Positions 8,086 to 16,577 of a stretch of DNA of 64,000 bases are shown here, piece by piece. The first letter of the stretch is position 1; each line of letters starts with the position of its first letter. The notes below the pieces were generated by a model. The model was not told the origin of the DNA, made no database searches, and saw only the letters and a list, made by a program, of their open reading frames with translations. The DNA lies in the NCBI GenBank assembly GCA_965206015.1, contig CBDBIW010000016.1:868001-932000 (forward strand), given 5' to 3'. This stretch comes from JAJCYL01 sp965206015. GTDB lineage: Bacteria > Bacteroidota > Bacteroidia > Cytophagales > Cyclobacteriaceae. Position numbers and translations under genes: made by a program.

Positions 8086-9015
8086 TTAGATGAAGAGTGA
8101 GCTAATAGATTCGTGGTCATGCACTTTTCTAATAGCCTTAGCAAACAGTTCTGCCACTGAAATCACTCTGATTTTATCACTGTTTTCTTTTAGGGGAATC
8201 GTGTCGGTTACAACTAATTCCTCCAATTCTGAATTGGTTATATTCTCATAAGCGTTACCTGATAAAACAGCATGTGTGCAAACGGCTCTTACAGAGGTTG
8301 CACCTTTTTTCTTTAATAGGTTTGCTGCTCTACATATGGTACCCGCAGTATCAATCATATCATCAACCAGGATAGTGTCCTTCCCTTCAACATCTCCAAT
8401 CACTTGCATGGAAGCAATTTCATTTGCCCTCTTACGGTGCTTATCGCAAACGATCATTTCGACTGCAAAATGTTTCGCATAGGATCGTGTTCGTGCAACA
8501 CCACCTACATCTGGTGATGCAAAAATCATGTTGTCCAATTTCAAGGTTTGAATATGAGGGAAAAAGATGAAACTTCCATCCAGGTGATCTACCGGAATAT
8601 CGAAAAAACCCTGAATTTGACCGGCGTGAAGATCACAAGTCATGATGCGGTTAGCACCAGCTGCGGACAAAACGTTGGCCATTAATTTCGCAGCAATGGA
8701 AACGCGAGGCTTATCTTTTCTGTCCTGTCTGCCATAGCCATAATAAGGCACAACTACAGTGACATATCTGGCACTGGCTCTTCTTGCCCCGTCAATCATC
8801 AACAGCAACTCCATTATAGTATCAGTAGGAGGCGATGTGCTCTGAATTAAAAAGATGTGGCAACCCCTGACAGATTCGTTGAAGTGAAAAGACAATTCTC
8901 CATCACTGAAAGTCTCAGCAGTTGAAGTGCCTAACTTTTTACCATAATGATGGGCAATTTTTTCTGCTAAATCTTTTGAGCCGCTTCCGGCAAAGAGCTT
9001 GACTGACGCCGACAT
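8086..9015 (-). CDS. prs: Ribose-phosphate pyrophosphokinase
   Basis: 309 residues from ATG 9015. It makes PRPP from ribose 5-phosphate and ATP for nucleotide, His and Trp synthesis. Visible motifs are SASVKLFAGSGSKDLAEKI at the start, PYYGYGRQDRKDKPR (flexible loop and ATP site), and the PRPP-binding loop KDTILVDDMIDTAGTICRA. An ATG at 9051 would add 12 residues but lies inside the tRNA-Gln terminator, so 9015 is preferred; it also gives the family's normal N-terminus. The neighbouring hisHAF cluster uses PRPP-derived intermediates, but it is transcribed the other way. Confidence 0.97.
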   Translation of the reverse strand: MSASVKLFAGSGSKDLAEKIAHHYGKKLGTSTAETFSDGELSFHFNESVRGCHIFLIQSTSPPTDTIMELLLMIDGARRASARYVTVVVPYYGYGRQDRKDKPRVSIAAKLMANVLSAAGANRIMTCDLHAGQIQGFFDIPVDHLDGSFIFFPHIQTLKLDNMIFASPDVGGVARTRSYAKHFAVEMIVCDKHRKRANEIASMQVIGDVEGKDTILVDDMIDTAGTICRAANLLKKKGATSVRAVCTHAVLSGNAYENITNSELEELVVTDTIPLKENSDKIRVISVAELFAKAIRKVHDHESISSLFI

Positions 9016-9040
9016 ATTTATCTTGGTGCGTAAAAAATAA

Positions 9041-9061
9041 ATCCCGACCATCGGTCAGGAT
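9041..9061 (-). terminator. Terminator of tRNA-Gln
   Basis: On the minus strand ATCC-T-GACC, loop GAT, GGTC-G-GGAT is followed by ATTTATTTTTT. It begins 8 bases past the 3' end of the tRNA. Confidence 0.75.
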
Positions 9062-9068
9062 AGCTTGT

Positions 9069-9138
9069 TGACCCACAAGGATTCGAACCTTGACTAACAG
9101 AACCAAAATCTGTAGTGCTACCGTTACACCATGGGTCA
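9069..9138 (-). tRNA. tRNA-Gln (anticodon UUG)
   Basis: 70 bases fold into a full cloverleaf. The acceptor stem is TGACCCA/TGGGTCA, the D-arm GTGTAACGGTAGCAC, and the anticodon arm ACAGA-TTTTGGT-TCTGT with anticodon TTG. The T-arm is CAAGG-TTCGAAT-CCTTG. CCA is not encoded. The loop T-T-TTG-G-T is normal for glutamine. Confidence 0.97.
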
Positions 9139-9169
9139 GTAAGTATGGAAAACTCCCGAATTCGGGCAG

Positions 9170-9177
9170 CAAAAGTA
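9170..9177 (-). promoter_or_regulatory. Possible -7 element for tRNA-Gln
   Basis: The minus strand reads TACTTTTG, a full match to the Bacteroidota -7 consensus TAnnTTTG, 32 bases before the tRNA. I see no well-spaced TTG upstream, so confidence is limited. Confidence 0.4.
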
Positions 9178-9258
9178 GGAACAAATTATCAAAATTAAAA
9201 TGAGGCAAAGTGATTTAGTCTAACCAATGTGGGTAGTTTTACCGCTTAATTATTAAGG

Positions 9259-9840
9259 ATGAATGTAGTCATCTTAAAATACAATGCAGGGAACGTTAAA
9301 TCTGTAGCAATAGCACTCAACAGATTAGGAGTAGAGCCCGCTATTTCTAATGATAAAGATGTTTTACTAAGTGCAGATAAGGTAATTTTTCCTGGTGTAG
9401 GGCAGGCAAGTACTGCAATGGATTACCTAAGGAAAAAGGAGTTGGATAAGTTAGTACCAACTTTTAAGATGCCTTTTCTGGGGATTTGTTTAGGACTACA
9501 GCTAATGTGCAAGTATAGTGAAGAAAATGATACACAGTGTCTGAATATCTTTCCACAGAATGTTTTGAAATTTCCTTCCACAGACAAAGTGCCACATATG
9601 GGTTGGAATACAATCAATCAGTTAAGTGGTCCCTTGATGAGGGAAATAAAGGACAATTCATATCTATATTTTGTACATAGCTATTATGCAGGATTATCAG
9701 AAAATTGCATCGCTGCTTGCAACTATATAGCCCCATTTTCAGCTGCGTTACAGAGAGATAATTTTTATGCTGTACAAGCACATCCTGAAAAGAGTGCAAA
9801 AACTGGATCTAAAATCATAGAAAACTTTCTGACTCTTTAA
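9259..9840 (+). CDS. hisH: Imidazole glycerol phosphate synthase, glutaminase subunit
   Basis: 193 residues, a class I glutamine amidotransferase. It releases ammonia from glutamine and passes it to HisF for imidazole-ring closure in histidine synthesis. The nucleophile elbow GICLGLQLM places the catalytic Cys at residue 77. The His/Glu pair is in AVQAHPEKS (H175, E177). The start ATG 9259 gives the standard MNVVILKYNAGNVKSV. It is followed after 4 bases by hisA and then hisF. The remaining his genes are not in this window. Confidence 0.97.
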   Translation: MNVVILKYNAGNVKSVAIALNRLGVEPAISNDKDVLLSADKVIFPGVGQASTAMDYLRKKELDKLVPTFKMPFLGICLGLQLMCKYSEENDTQCLNIFPQNVLKFPSTDKVPHMGWNTINQLSGPLMREIKDNSYLYFVHSYYAGLSENCIAACNYIAPFSAALQRDNFYAVQAHPEKSAKTGSKIIENFLTL

Positions 9841-9844
9841 TAGG

Positions 9845-10567
9845 ATGTACATTATACCGGCTATAGATATTATTGATGGTCAATGCGTTCGGCTGACAAA
9901 AGGTGATTATACTTCCAAAAAGGAGTATAGTGCTGATCCGGTAAGGGTAGCCATGAATTTTGAAAATGCAGGTTTAAACAAATTGCATTTGGTTGATTTA
10001 GATGGTGCTAAAGAGCGGCGAGTTGTCAACTTTAAGATATTGGAGAGCATTGCCAATGAGACCGACTTGGAAATTGATTTCGGAGGAGGTGTACAATCTG
10101 ATAAAGAAATTGAAAGAGTTTTTACTGCTGGTGCAAAGCAAATAACTGCTGGAAGTGTTGCGGTGCAATCTCCGGAAGTATTGGTCAATTGGATGCAAAT
10201 CTGGGGGTCGGATAAAATCATTCTTGGTGCAGATGTTAAGGCTGGCAAAATAGCTATAGGAGCATGGGAGAATGAGTCGCAACATGAGTGGACGGAATTT
10301 CTTCAAGAGAAATTGAAACTGGGAATTAAATACGTTGTCAGTACTGATGTTAAGAAAGATGGAATGCTCGAAGGCCCCTCTTTCGAATTGTATAGAGCTA
10401 TGAAGGCTGCATTTCCGAACTTAAACGTGATAGCAAGTGGAGGGGTGGCATCAATAGAGGACCTTGAAGCACTTGAAGAAATTGGAGTTTATGGAGCTAT
10501 AGTCGGGAAGGCTTTCTACGAAGGTCATATTTCTCTTAAAGATTTAAGCTCAATGAATAACAGATAA
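9845..10567 (+). CDS. hisA: ProFAR isomerase
   Basis: 240 residues, a (beta-alpha)8 barrel that isomerises ProFAR to PRFAR, the substrate of HisFH. The catalytic Asp pair sits at strand 1 (IIPAIDIIDGQCVRL) and strand 5 (YVVSTDVKKDGMLEGP). Phosphate-binding loops FGGGVQ and ASGGVAS are intact. It lies 4 bases after hisH and 5 bases before hisF, a tight operon. Confidence 0.97.
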   Translation: MYIIPAIDIIDGQCVRLTKGDYTSKKEYSADPVRVAMNFENAGLNKLHLVDLDGAKERRVVNFKILESIANETDLEIDFGGGVQSDKEIERVFTAGAKQITAGSVAVQSPEVLVNWMQIWGSDKIILGADVKAGKIAIGAWENESQHEWTEFLQEKLKLGIKYVVSTDVKKDGMLEGPSFELYRAMKAAFPNLNVIASGGVASIEDLEALEEIGVYGAIVGKAFYEGHISLKDLSSMNNR

Positions 10568-10572
10568 CAAAG

Positions 10573-11325
10573 ATGTTGACCAAGAGAATCATTCCTTGCC
10601 TGGACATCAAAGATGGAAGAACTGTCAAAGGCATAAATTTCTTAGACCTTAAAGATGCCGGAGATCCGGCAGAGTTGGCTGCGAGATATGCACAGGATAG
10701 TGCTGATGAACTCGTGTTTTTAGACATTACAGCTACTGTGGAAAAACGTAGAACCCTGGTTCCACTTGTTGAAAATATTGCTTTGAAGATCAATATTCCC
10801 TTTACCGTTGGCGGAGGGATTTCTTCAATCAATGATGTGACGGCCTTGCTTGATGCTGGTGCTGAAAAAGTTGCCATAAATACTGCTGCCATTAAGAATC
10901 CCGATCTCATAAATTTGCTGGCAAATGAGTTTGGAAGTCAGGCTGTTGTGGTGGCAATTGACAGTAGAGAGATCAGTGGAGGTATAGTACACATCAACGG
11001 AGGCCGAACACTAACTTCCATAAAAACGCTTCAATGGGTAAAGGAGGTCGAGGACAGGGGTGCCGGTGAAATCCTACTGACTTCTATGGACCACGATGGG
11101 ACTAAAATGGGTTTTGCTAATCAACTAACAAGTTCAGTCTCAGACCTCGTGAATATTCCTGTTATAGCTTCGGGAGGAGGAGGGGAGTTGAATCATTTTG
11201 AAGATGTTTTTAAAGAGGGTCAGGCCGATGCAGCATTGGCTGCTAGCATTTTCCATTATCAAGAAATAAGTATAATGGAATTAAAGGAATATTTGAAAGG
11301 CCGGAGGATTCCTATCCGGATTTGA
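10573..11325 (+). CDS. hisF: Imidazole glycerol phosphate synthase, cyclase subunit
   Basis: 250 residues, a barrel paralogous to HisA. It uses ammonia from HisH to turn PRFAR into imidazole glycerol phosphate and AICAR. The catalytic Asp 11 is in RIIPCLDIKDGRTVKG, the second in VVVAIDSREISGG. Phosphate loops VGGGIS and ASGGGGELNHF are intact. It ends the visible cluster; no hisI(E) follows, so that gene must lie elsewhere. Confidence 0.97.
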   Translation: MLTKRIIPCLDIKDGRTVKGINFLDLKDAGDPAELAARYAQDSADELVFLDITATVEKRRTLVPLVENIALKINIPFTVGGGISSINDVTALLDAGAEKVAINTAAIKNPDLINLLANEFGSQAVVVAIDSREISGGIVHINGGRTLTSIKTLQWVKEVEDRGAGEILLTSMDHDGTKMGFANQLTSSVSDLVNIPVIASGGGGELNHFEDVFKEGQADAALAASIFHYQEISIMELKEYLKGRRIPIRI

Positions 11326-11425
11326 TTAAAATGATGCATATCTCCCGTCAATAGTAATCGGCCTAATAATTTTTTTTATTTAATGGTCTTGCAAGTGCCA
11401 AGTTTGATGCGTTAACCTTCTTAAT

Positions 11426-11749
11426 ATGACTGCAGACTATAATATAGGAATGCTTGTTTTTGGATGTCTGTATTTCCTATTTATTCCAACCTATTTACCC
11501 GTGATGGCTTTCTCTGTTTATGTGAAAGAACCAAAATGGCAATCTACACTCGTTTGCATGAAGTGTTGGTGTTATGAGCTCGTTGCTTTGGCGTTTCTTT
11601 GGCAATGGAGAAATCCTTCCAACCATTGTATTTGGCCGGTTTTTAGTACTTCATCCTATGTAATAACTCACTTTGCTTTGAAAGAAAAAGAAAGTGACAG
11701 GTATTCGATAAACTGCATTCTGTGCCACAAAAAATTTCTAATCTCGTAA
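11426..11749 (+). CDS. Uncertain small membrane protein
   Basis: 107 codons from ATG 11426. The N-terminal half is hydrophobic (MLVFGCLYFLFIPTYLPVMA) with a second hydrophobic patch (WCYELVALAFLWQW). The last third reads like a non-biological or frameshifted tail (HCIWPVFSTSSYVITHF). I recognise no family. It may be the damaged remnant of a small inner-membrane protein; it stops 12 bases before the DUF58 gene. Confidence 0.25.
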   Translation: MTADYNIGMLVFGCLYFLFIPTYLPVMAFSVYVKEPKWQSTLVCMKCWCYELVALAFLWQWRNPSNHCIWPVFSTSSYVITHFALKEKESDRYSINCILCHKKFLIS

Positions 11750-11761
11750 GTTTATGCCGAG

Positions 11762-12667
11762 ATGAAAGTTGATATCAATACAATCAAGGAGTTTGGTAAC
11801 ATTGAATTGCTGGCCAAACAAATGGTGGAAGGGTTCATTACTGGCTTGCACAAGTCTCCTTACCATGGTTTTTCAGTTGAATTTGCTGAACATCGTCTCT
11901 ATAATACAGGAGAAAGTACTCGCCACATAGATTGGAAGGTGTTTGCAAAAACAGATCGTTTGTATGTCAAACGGTATGAGGAAGAAACTAATCTGCGTTG
12001 TCAATTAGTGATTGACAACAGTTCTTCGATGTATTATCCGTATGATACTGCGGCCAAAATTGGATTCTCTATCCTTGCTGCAGCCGCCCTTGCATATTTA
12101 TTACATAAGCAACGAGATGCGGTTGGTTTGTTTACTTTTTCTGACAGAATTGAGCTTCATACTCAAACAAAATCAACGCCAACCCATATCAATAAGTTAT
12201 TTGTTCATCTTGAACAATTGTTACAGGAAAAAACGCTGCAAAAGCAAACAAGTGTAGCTGAAGTACTTCATCAAATTGCCGAAAAAATTCATCGAAGATC
12301 TCTAGTAATCCTCTTCAGTGATATGTTTCAGGACCAGACAAAAAGAGGCGAAGTATTTTCTGCCTTGCAGCATTTAAAACATAACCGGCATGAGGTTTTA
12401 CTTTTTCATGTTACAGATAAGGTTACTGAACTGGATTTTGATTTTGAAGACAGACCTTACGAATTTCATGATCTTGAGAAGAACTTAAAATTGAAGTTAA
12501 CCCCCACAGATGTCAAGGAAAGCTACAGATCAAAAATGGATCAATACTACAAGGAATTGAAGCTAAAATGTGGCCAGCTAAAAGTTGATTTTATGGAGGC
12601 CGACATCAAAGATAATTTTGATAAAATTCTAAGCAGCTATCTTATTAAGAGAGGCAGGATGAAATAG
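11762..12667 (+). CDS. DUF58 domain protein (VWA-like)
   Basis: 301 residues, cytoplasmic with no signal peptide. The DUF58 signature is clear: HGFSVEFAEHRLYNTGESTR followed by HIDWKVFAKTDRLYVKRYEE. A VWA-type metal site follows (LVIDNSSSMYYP, the DxSxS motif) and VILFSDMF later. In Bacteroidota such proteins normally stand beside a MoxR AAA ATPase and membrane VWA proteins; none of these is here, so the gene appears detached from its usual cluster. Its role is thought to be chaperone-like assembly, not demonstrated. Confidence 0.85.
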   Translation: MKVDINTIKEFGNIELLAKQMVEGFITGLHKSPYHGFSVEFAEHRLYNTGESTRHIDWKVFAKTDRLYVKRYEEETNLRCQLVIDNSSSMYYPYDTAAKIGFSILAAAALAYLLHKQRDAVGLFTFSDRIELHTQTKSTPTHINKLFVHLEQLLQEKTLQKQTSVAEVLHQIAEKIHRRSLVILFSDMFQDQTKRGEVFSALQHLKHNRHEVLLFHVTDKVTELDFDFEDRPYEFHDLEKNLKLKLTPTDVKESYRSKMDQYYKELKLKCGQLKVDFMEADIKDNFDKILSSYLIKRGRMK

Positions 12668-12673
12668 CCTTAA

Positions 12674-13024
12674 CTACGCTCCGTGCATAAAGGCTTTTTT
12701 ACCCAATAACACTTCTTCAGTCTCTTCATGATCCGGGTCGGGTATACAACAATCTACTGGACAAACTGCTGCACACTGAGGCTCTTCATGGAATCCATTA
12801 CATTCTGTACATTTATTGGTTACTATGTAATAGAACTCATCTGATACAGGAGTTTGACTTTCGTTGGCATCGGCTGAGGATTCATCTAATAACTGTACGT
12901 CACCTTTAAGCTCAGTACCTCCTCCCCATGTCCATTCTACACCACCTTCATATATTGCCGTGTTAGGGCATTCCGGCTCACAAGCACCACAATTGATGCA
13001 TTCATCAGTGATCATTATTGCCAT
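12674..13024 (-). CDS. 2[4Fe-4S] ferredoxin (Alvin type)
   Basis: 116 residues, a small cytoplasmic electron carrier. The first cluster motif CINCGACEPECPNTAIYEGG is followed by a 30-residue acidic insert. The second is CTECNGFHEEPQCAAVCPVD-CC, with eight residues between the second and third Cys. That insertion is characteristic of the Allochromatium-type dicluster ferredoxins with unequal potentials. It is divergent from acyl-CoA reductase, a neighbour it keeps in many Bacteroidota, and it converges with DUF58 (6-base gap). Confidence 0.93.
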   Translation of the reverse strand: MAIMITDECINCGACEPECPNTAIYEGGVEWTWGGGTELKGDVQLLDESSADANESQTPVSDEFYYIVTNKCTECNGFHEEPQCAAVCPVDCCIPDPDHEETEEVLLGKKAFMHGA

Positions 13025-13031
13025 ATTCTAT

Positions 13032-13067
13032 CTGTTTATGCGTAAGATGCTGTTTATACGTAAGATG
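13032..13067. repeat. 18-bp tandem duplication upstream of the ferredoxin start
   Basis: CTGTTTATGCGTAAGATG (13032-13049) is repeated at 13050-13067 with a single change (G to A at the ninth base). On the minus strand the two copies sit 7-43 bases before the ferredoxin ATG, where the ribosome binds. Confidence 0.85.
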
Positions 13068-13154
13068 AGGCAAAAATAGTAAGATTAAATTCTGACCCCA
13101 AATGGTTTCGACTTTGGAACAAAGATTTACTTTGAACTTCTATTTTTGCAGATC

Positions 13155-14177
13155 ATGAGCATTAGGAAAATGGGGATAGATCAAAGGATTGAATTGTTCA
13201 GTGCGTTGCGCAACAGGATTGAAAATATTTCTGCCTCAGAATTGGCAGATCTATCTCGCAGAGCAGGAAACCAAAATAGTTGGTTCACGGAAGAGAGTGT
13301 GCAAAAGGCGTTTATGGGAATTGCCAAGTTGCTTGATCGTGCTCAACTTGAACCCTGGTGTGACCCTTATTATTTGGACCCGGTCAATCCTCGGACTATT
13401 GGGGTGGTAATGGCAGGGAATATTCCTTTGGTTGGGTTTCATGACTTGTTGTGTGTAGTTATATCAGGTCACCGCATTGCCATAAAACCAAGTTCAAATG
13501 ATTCGTTTTTACTGAAATGGGTTGTCGAAGAATTGAGTGAGTTAGAACCTGCCATGAGTGAGGTTATCAAATTTGAAGAGAGACTGAACGATGTGGATGC
13601 CATTATCGCTACCGGGAGTGATAATTCTGCCCGGTATTTTGAATATTACTTCTCAAAAAAACCTAACATCATCCGTAAGAACAGAACAAGTTGTGCCATT
13701 CTCATTGGGCTCGAGACTCAGGAAGACTTCATAAATATTGGGTCTGATATTTTCACATACTATGGCTTGGGATGCAGAAATGTTTCAAAAATATATGTCC
13801 CGCGGGATTTTGATATGGTTCGTTTGCTAGATGGTTTGAAATCTTTCGAACACGTTTTGAACCACCATAAATACATGAATAATTATGATTACAACAAATC
13901 AATCTATTTAATCAACGGCGATGCCCATTTTGATACTGGTTTTTTGTTAATTAAAGAAAGTGAAGCGTTTGTATCACCAATTTCAGTGATCTATTTTGAA
14001 TATTACAACAATGAGTCACACTTGGAACAACTGATCTCGATTAATCAAGAAAAGATACAGTGTATCACTGGTAAACATAAACTTACAACTGTTGAATTTG
14101 GGCAGGCGCAATACCCAGGAGTTTCAGATTATGCTGATGGGGTAGATACGCTTAAGTTTTTAGAGCAGTTGAATTGA
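13155..14177 (+). CDS. Acyl-CoA reductase (LuxC-like)
   Basis: 340 residues from ATG 13155; an upstream TTG at 13146 is less likely. The family reduces acyl-CoA to aldehyde with NADPH. Visible features are the aldehyde-dehydrogenase-like segment TIGVVMAGNIPLVGFHDLLC, the pocket HRIAIKPSSND, DAIIATGSDNSARYFEYYFS, and FTYYGLGCRNVSKIYVPRDF, whose Cys is the likely thioester-forming residue. In Bacteroidota this gene usually travels with the ferredoxin found here and with serC; serC is missing and debris begins directly behind. Confidence 0.88.
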   Translation: MSIRKMGIDQRIELFSALRNRIENISASELADLSRRAGNQNSWFTEESVQKAFMGIAKLLDRAQLEPWCDPYYLDPVNPRTIGVVMAGNIPLVGFHDLLCVVISGHRIAIKPSSNDSFLLKWVVEELSELEPAMSEVIKFEERLNDVDAIIATGSDNSARYFEYYFSKKPNIIRKNRTSCAILIGLETQEDFINIGSDIFTYYGLGCRNVSKIYVPRDFDMVRLLDGLKSFEHVLNHHKYMNNYDYNKSIYLINGDAHFDTGFLLIKESEAFVSPISVIYFEYYNNESHLEQLISINQEKIQCITGKHKLTTVEFGQAQYPGVSDYADGVDTLKFLEQLN

Positions 14178-14274
14178 TAAGGCTCTGAAAGTGTGACTAA
14201 TAACATATTATTGGCTGAGACTGACCAGCACGAATAAGCACAAAACGGCATAATATCAGGTAAACGATATAGCC

Positions 14275-14457
14275 ATGAAAATTCTCATCACTTCTGTAGT
14301 ATTAATTCTCCCGATATTAGTAAATGCTCAAACGCCACGGATTGCCCCACCTGATTCGCAGGACTTCGTAAATCCCTTTTCTGGCAACAAAGAAGCTACA
14401 CTAAAGCTTTGTAGTGTGTGCCATGGAGAAACCGGCAAAGGAGACGAGACGGCGTGA
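14275..14457 (+). pseudogene. Cytochrome c, truncated after the haem motif
   Basis: A signal peptide (MKILITSVVLILPILVNAQ) is followed by LCSVCHGETGKGDETA and a stop. CSVCH is the haem-attachment motif and GETGKGD is the usual continuation of small c-type cytochromes. Such proteins need another 60-80 residues including a Met ligand. The sequence beyond 14457 shows no continuation in any frame, so the gene is cut off. Confidence 0.65.
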
Positions 14458-14531
14458 CATTGGATCACCATATTCTGTCGACGTATCAGGATCGCGATGA
14501 TTTGTAAATCGTAAACCACTACTCATTTGCA

Positions 14532-14786
14532 TCAAGCCTCGAATCCTAATCTGCGACCTGGGATCACCTTCCTGTCTACAGGGGCAAAATCATCTAATTT
14601 GAAATAGTCTTGTTGAATGAGGAGGCCGATTAGGGTTGCGGTGAGACTCTTTCCCATCGACCAGCTTTCTAATTGTGTCTCTTTACTAATGCCATCCCGA
14701 TAGTGTTCGGCAATTATTTCTCCTTTATAGATAACTAGAAATGCGGCAGTGAGCACCTTGTCAGCACAAGCGAAATCAGGAACCAT
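14532..14786 (-). pseudogene. Serine hydrolase (beta-lactamase fold) fragment
   Basis: 84 residues. LVIYKGEIIAEHYRDGISKE, then ESWSMGKSLTATLIGLLIQQ, carry the SxxK catalytic motif (SMGK) of the class C/AmpC-like family. Complete proteins have 350-500 residues with a signal peptide before and a YxN motif behind; neither is present. The piece is an internal fragment facing the truncated cytochrome. Confidence 0.65.
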
Positions 14787-15073
14787 TTCAATAGAATGGC
14801 TGTTGGCAAGAAATAATGAACAGAATTATTGCGGTACGGATGGTGTTTCTCATAAGGAGTCTATTTTATGCCAATGAGGTTCTCAGCTCTTGAAGAAAGT
14901 CAAGTAGATATTTTTAAACGGTCAGATTTCTTTATTGAACTTTAAGTTCAACTGACTAATTATAAGCTGCTCATTTACAGGATTATCAAATATTCAATAA
15001 CAAATAAATTATACTTTTAATTGACATATACATTATAAAATACTACATTATACGTTCTTAAAAGAGTATAATA
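14787..15073. other. AT-rich stretch without recognisable genes
   Basis: No frame of useful length and no known motif. The last 120 bases are very AT-rich (near 15000-15060) and could hold the promoter of the gene that follows. Confidence 0.4.
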
Positions 15074-15484
15074 TTGAATACCAGTTGGTTTATAGAGTTA
15101 AAATTTAATGGAATAGAGCGTTTGTTCCATCAATTCCGTATTCAGAATAACCTTTTGGGATTATCCCCCAGTATGAATGCGAAGATTGGTCCGCAACATG
15201 TTGCCTTGGTGGATGAATTCGTCATGAATTTCGAAAAGACAATCTATGAAGAATTTGATCCCCTATGTATCAAGGATGAGGAGCGGGCCTATCTTATCAA
15301 GATGAAAAAGTATTTCTGTGAAAAATGCTCTTTCCTAAATGAATTAATTAGTTGTTATGCGGCCAACCTCACAGACAACGAGGTTCAAATTTATTTTTAT
15401 CGCAAAATGATAAGAATGATAGATGACCTGACAAGGCAGAGAGACCTCCCGAGAAGGAAATCATTGGAGACTTTATGGAATTAG
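15074..15484 (+). CDS. Hypothetical protein
   Basis: 136 codons from TTG 15074; the first ATG is at 15173, which would leave about 103 residues. The sequence is charged and helical (FVMNFEKTIYEEFDPLCIKD, then KMKKYFCEKCSFLNELISCY) with no signal or membrane helix. Three Cys in the middle (CEKCSFLNELISC) might bind metal. No family recognised. Codon use looks normal for the surroundings, so it may be a real gene in an otherwise decayed region. Confidence 0.4.
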   Translation: MNTSWFIELKFNGIERLFHQFRIQNNLLGLSPSMNAKIGPQHVALVDEFVMNFEKTIYEEFDPLCIKDEERAYLIKMKKYFCEKCSFLNELISCYAANLTDNEVQIYFYRKMIRMIDDLTRQRDLPRRKSLETLWN

Positions 15485-15564
15485 TGTCCTTATCTCAAAA
15501 AGCTTTGGTCACATTTTTGAAATAGGGAAATAACTGGTACTAACCGAGTAACCGGGTAATTTTT

Positions 15565-15600
15565 GAAAAGTTCCGGGGTTTTAAAACCCCGGAACTTTTC
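15565..15600. terminator. Perfect 36-bp palindrome, bidirectional terminator
   Basis: GAAAAGTTCCGGGGTTTT (15565-15582) is the exact reverse complement of 15583-15600. A GC-rich core with flanking A and T runs fits a terminator usable from both sides. It lies 80 bases after the hypothetical gene ending at 15484. Confidence 0.7.
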
Positions 15601-15601
15601 T

Positions 15602-15959
15602 ATTTTACCATAAACTTTACATCGAATTCGAAAATACCCTCGCCTGGCAGGATGCCGGAAACAAAACGCAACTGGCCGATACCACCATCTCCCTGCACCT
15701 GGTCGCCTTCCACCTGGGGGACAGCCCGGAAACGATCATGCAACTGGCACAGACCACACATCTGGCCGTGCATGGGAAAGCATTGATCCCTGAAGGGCAA
15801 AAAATCAGCACTTCCCTTGCCCGAAGTGCAAGCGAACTCATCACCGAATATGACCAGTTGAAAATAATGAAACTGAACTACCATACCACCCTGATGGATT
15901 GTTCAGCCATGCCTCAATACAGCAAACGAAAGGTGGGGCTGGGGATGGAATCGTATTAG
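15602..15959 (+). pseudogene. GC-rich gene remnant of unknown origin
   Basis: One frame is open across the whole stretch without a start near its beginning (FYHKLYIEFENTLAWQDAGN, then ISLHLVAFHLGDSPETIMQL and ALIPEGQKISTSLARSASEL), ending at 15959. The piece from 15650 to 15840 is visibly richer in G and C than its neighbours and uses GCC, CTG and ACC codons that are rare elsewhere here. This suggests imported DNA. I do not recognise the protein. Confidence 0.4.
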
Positions 15960-16225
15960 GCTTTCCATCCGAGCTTTTGCAGATAGGAGGTTCTTTCTTT
16001 GTGACTAAGTTTTTCCATGTCTTCAAAAAAACACCAGGCATTTTCTTCAAATGAGGCTTTGGCTTCTTCTGCTGTATATCCATAACCGGAGAGTTCCAGA
16101 GAGGGGGCGTAATCAATCCAGTGACCTGCAGCATCGGTGCAAATCAATCTGTTGATGCGCATTTTTTCTACCTTTTGAGAGGTGACTACCAACTGTTCGT
16201 TGACGTATGGAAAAACAGCTTTCAT
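15956..16225 (-). CDS. HicB-like domain protein
   Basis: 89 residues from ATG 16225 (others at 16246 and 16162). The core, RLICTDAAGHWIDYAPSLEL followed by SGYGYTAEEAKASFEEN, resembles the degenerate RNase-H-like fold of HicB antitoxins (YxxxxPxLxxxGxGxTxEEA). No HicA toxin reading frame lies on either side and there is no clear C-terminal DNA-binding helix. It is best seen as an orphan HicB-like protein. Its stop overlaps the end of the convergent GC-rich remnant by 4 bases. Confidence 0.5.
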   Translation of the reverse strand: MKAVFPYVNEQLVVTSQKVEKMRINRLICTDAAGHWIDYAPSLELSGYGYTAEEAKASFEENAWCFFEDMEKLSHKERTSYLQKLGWKA

Positions 16226-16273
16226 AAAAAAAGTATACGCAGGCAAAGTTAATTATGTTGATATGATAAACAA

Positions 16274-16297
16274 AAAGCCTCTAAAAATGGAGGCTTC
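16274..16297. terminator. Short hairpin terminator
   Basis: AAGCCTC, loop TAAAAATG, GAGGCTT forms a clean stem. An A-run precedes it on the plus strand, giving a T-run for minus-strand transcripts, so it would end transcription coming from 16535. Confidence 0.55.
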
Positions 16298-16307
16298 GCA
16301 TGTTAGT

Positions 16308-16535
16308 TCAATTTTTAACGGTGGCGGTAGTAGAAAAGTCAAACAAAGAATATTGAGGTATCTGATAGTTGGTGATCAGTAGTTCAACCCTCCTGTTTTT
16401 AAGGTTGCAACGCTGCCCGATAGTGGTCACCTGCAACCCTCTTTTTTTGGCCTGTTCCAGAAGGCAGCCTATCGTTAAATAATAAAATTCGAGATTGCTC
16501 CCGAGAAAATAGATCAACGATACAAACATATTCAA
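16308..16535 (-). CDS. Unrecognised small reading frame
   Basis: 75 codons (NLEFYYLTIGCLLEQAKKRG, then NLKNRRVELLITNYQIPQYS). It has protein-like composition but matches nothing I know. It ends just before the hairpin at 16274-16297. It may be a fragment of a larger gene, given the debris on both sides. Confidence 0.25.
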   Translation of the reverse strand: MNMFVSLIYFLGSNLEFYYLTIGCLLEQAKKRGLQVTTIGQRCNLKNRRVELLITNYQIPQYSLFDFSTTATVKN

Positions 16536-16577
16536 CCGTGGGATTATGTCAATCTGTTTTCCATTATTTTGAGCTTA

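Noticed and set aside
9015..9051. Upstream ATG 9051 as the start of prs
   Set aside because: It lies inside the tRNA-Gln terminator hairpin and the extra residues are not typical of the family; ATG 9015 gives the normal start.
9155..9166. CCCGAATTCGGG palindrome upstream of tRNA-Gln as an operator
   Set aside because: Twelve-base palindromes arise by chance, it is a single copy here, and no regulator is nearby.
15956..16225. Complete HicAB toxin-antitoxin system
   Set aside because: Only a HicB-like protein is present. No HicA-sized frame with the dsRNA-binding-like fold lies on either side.
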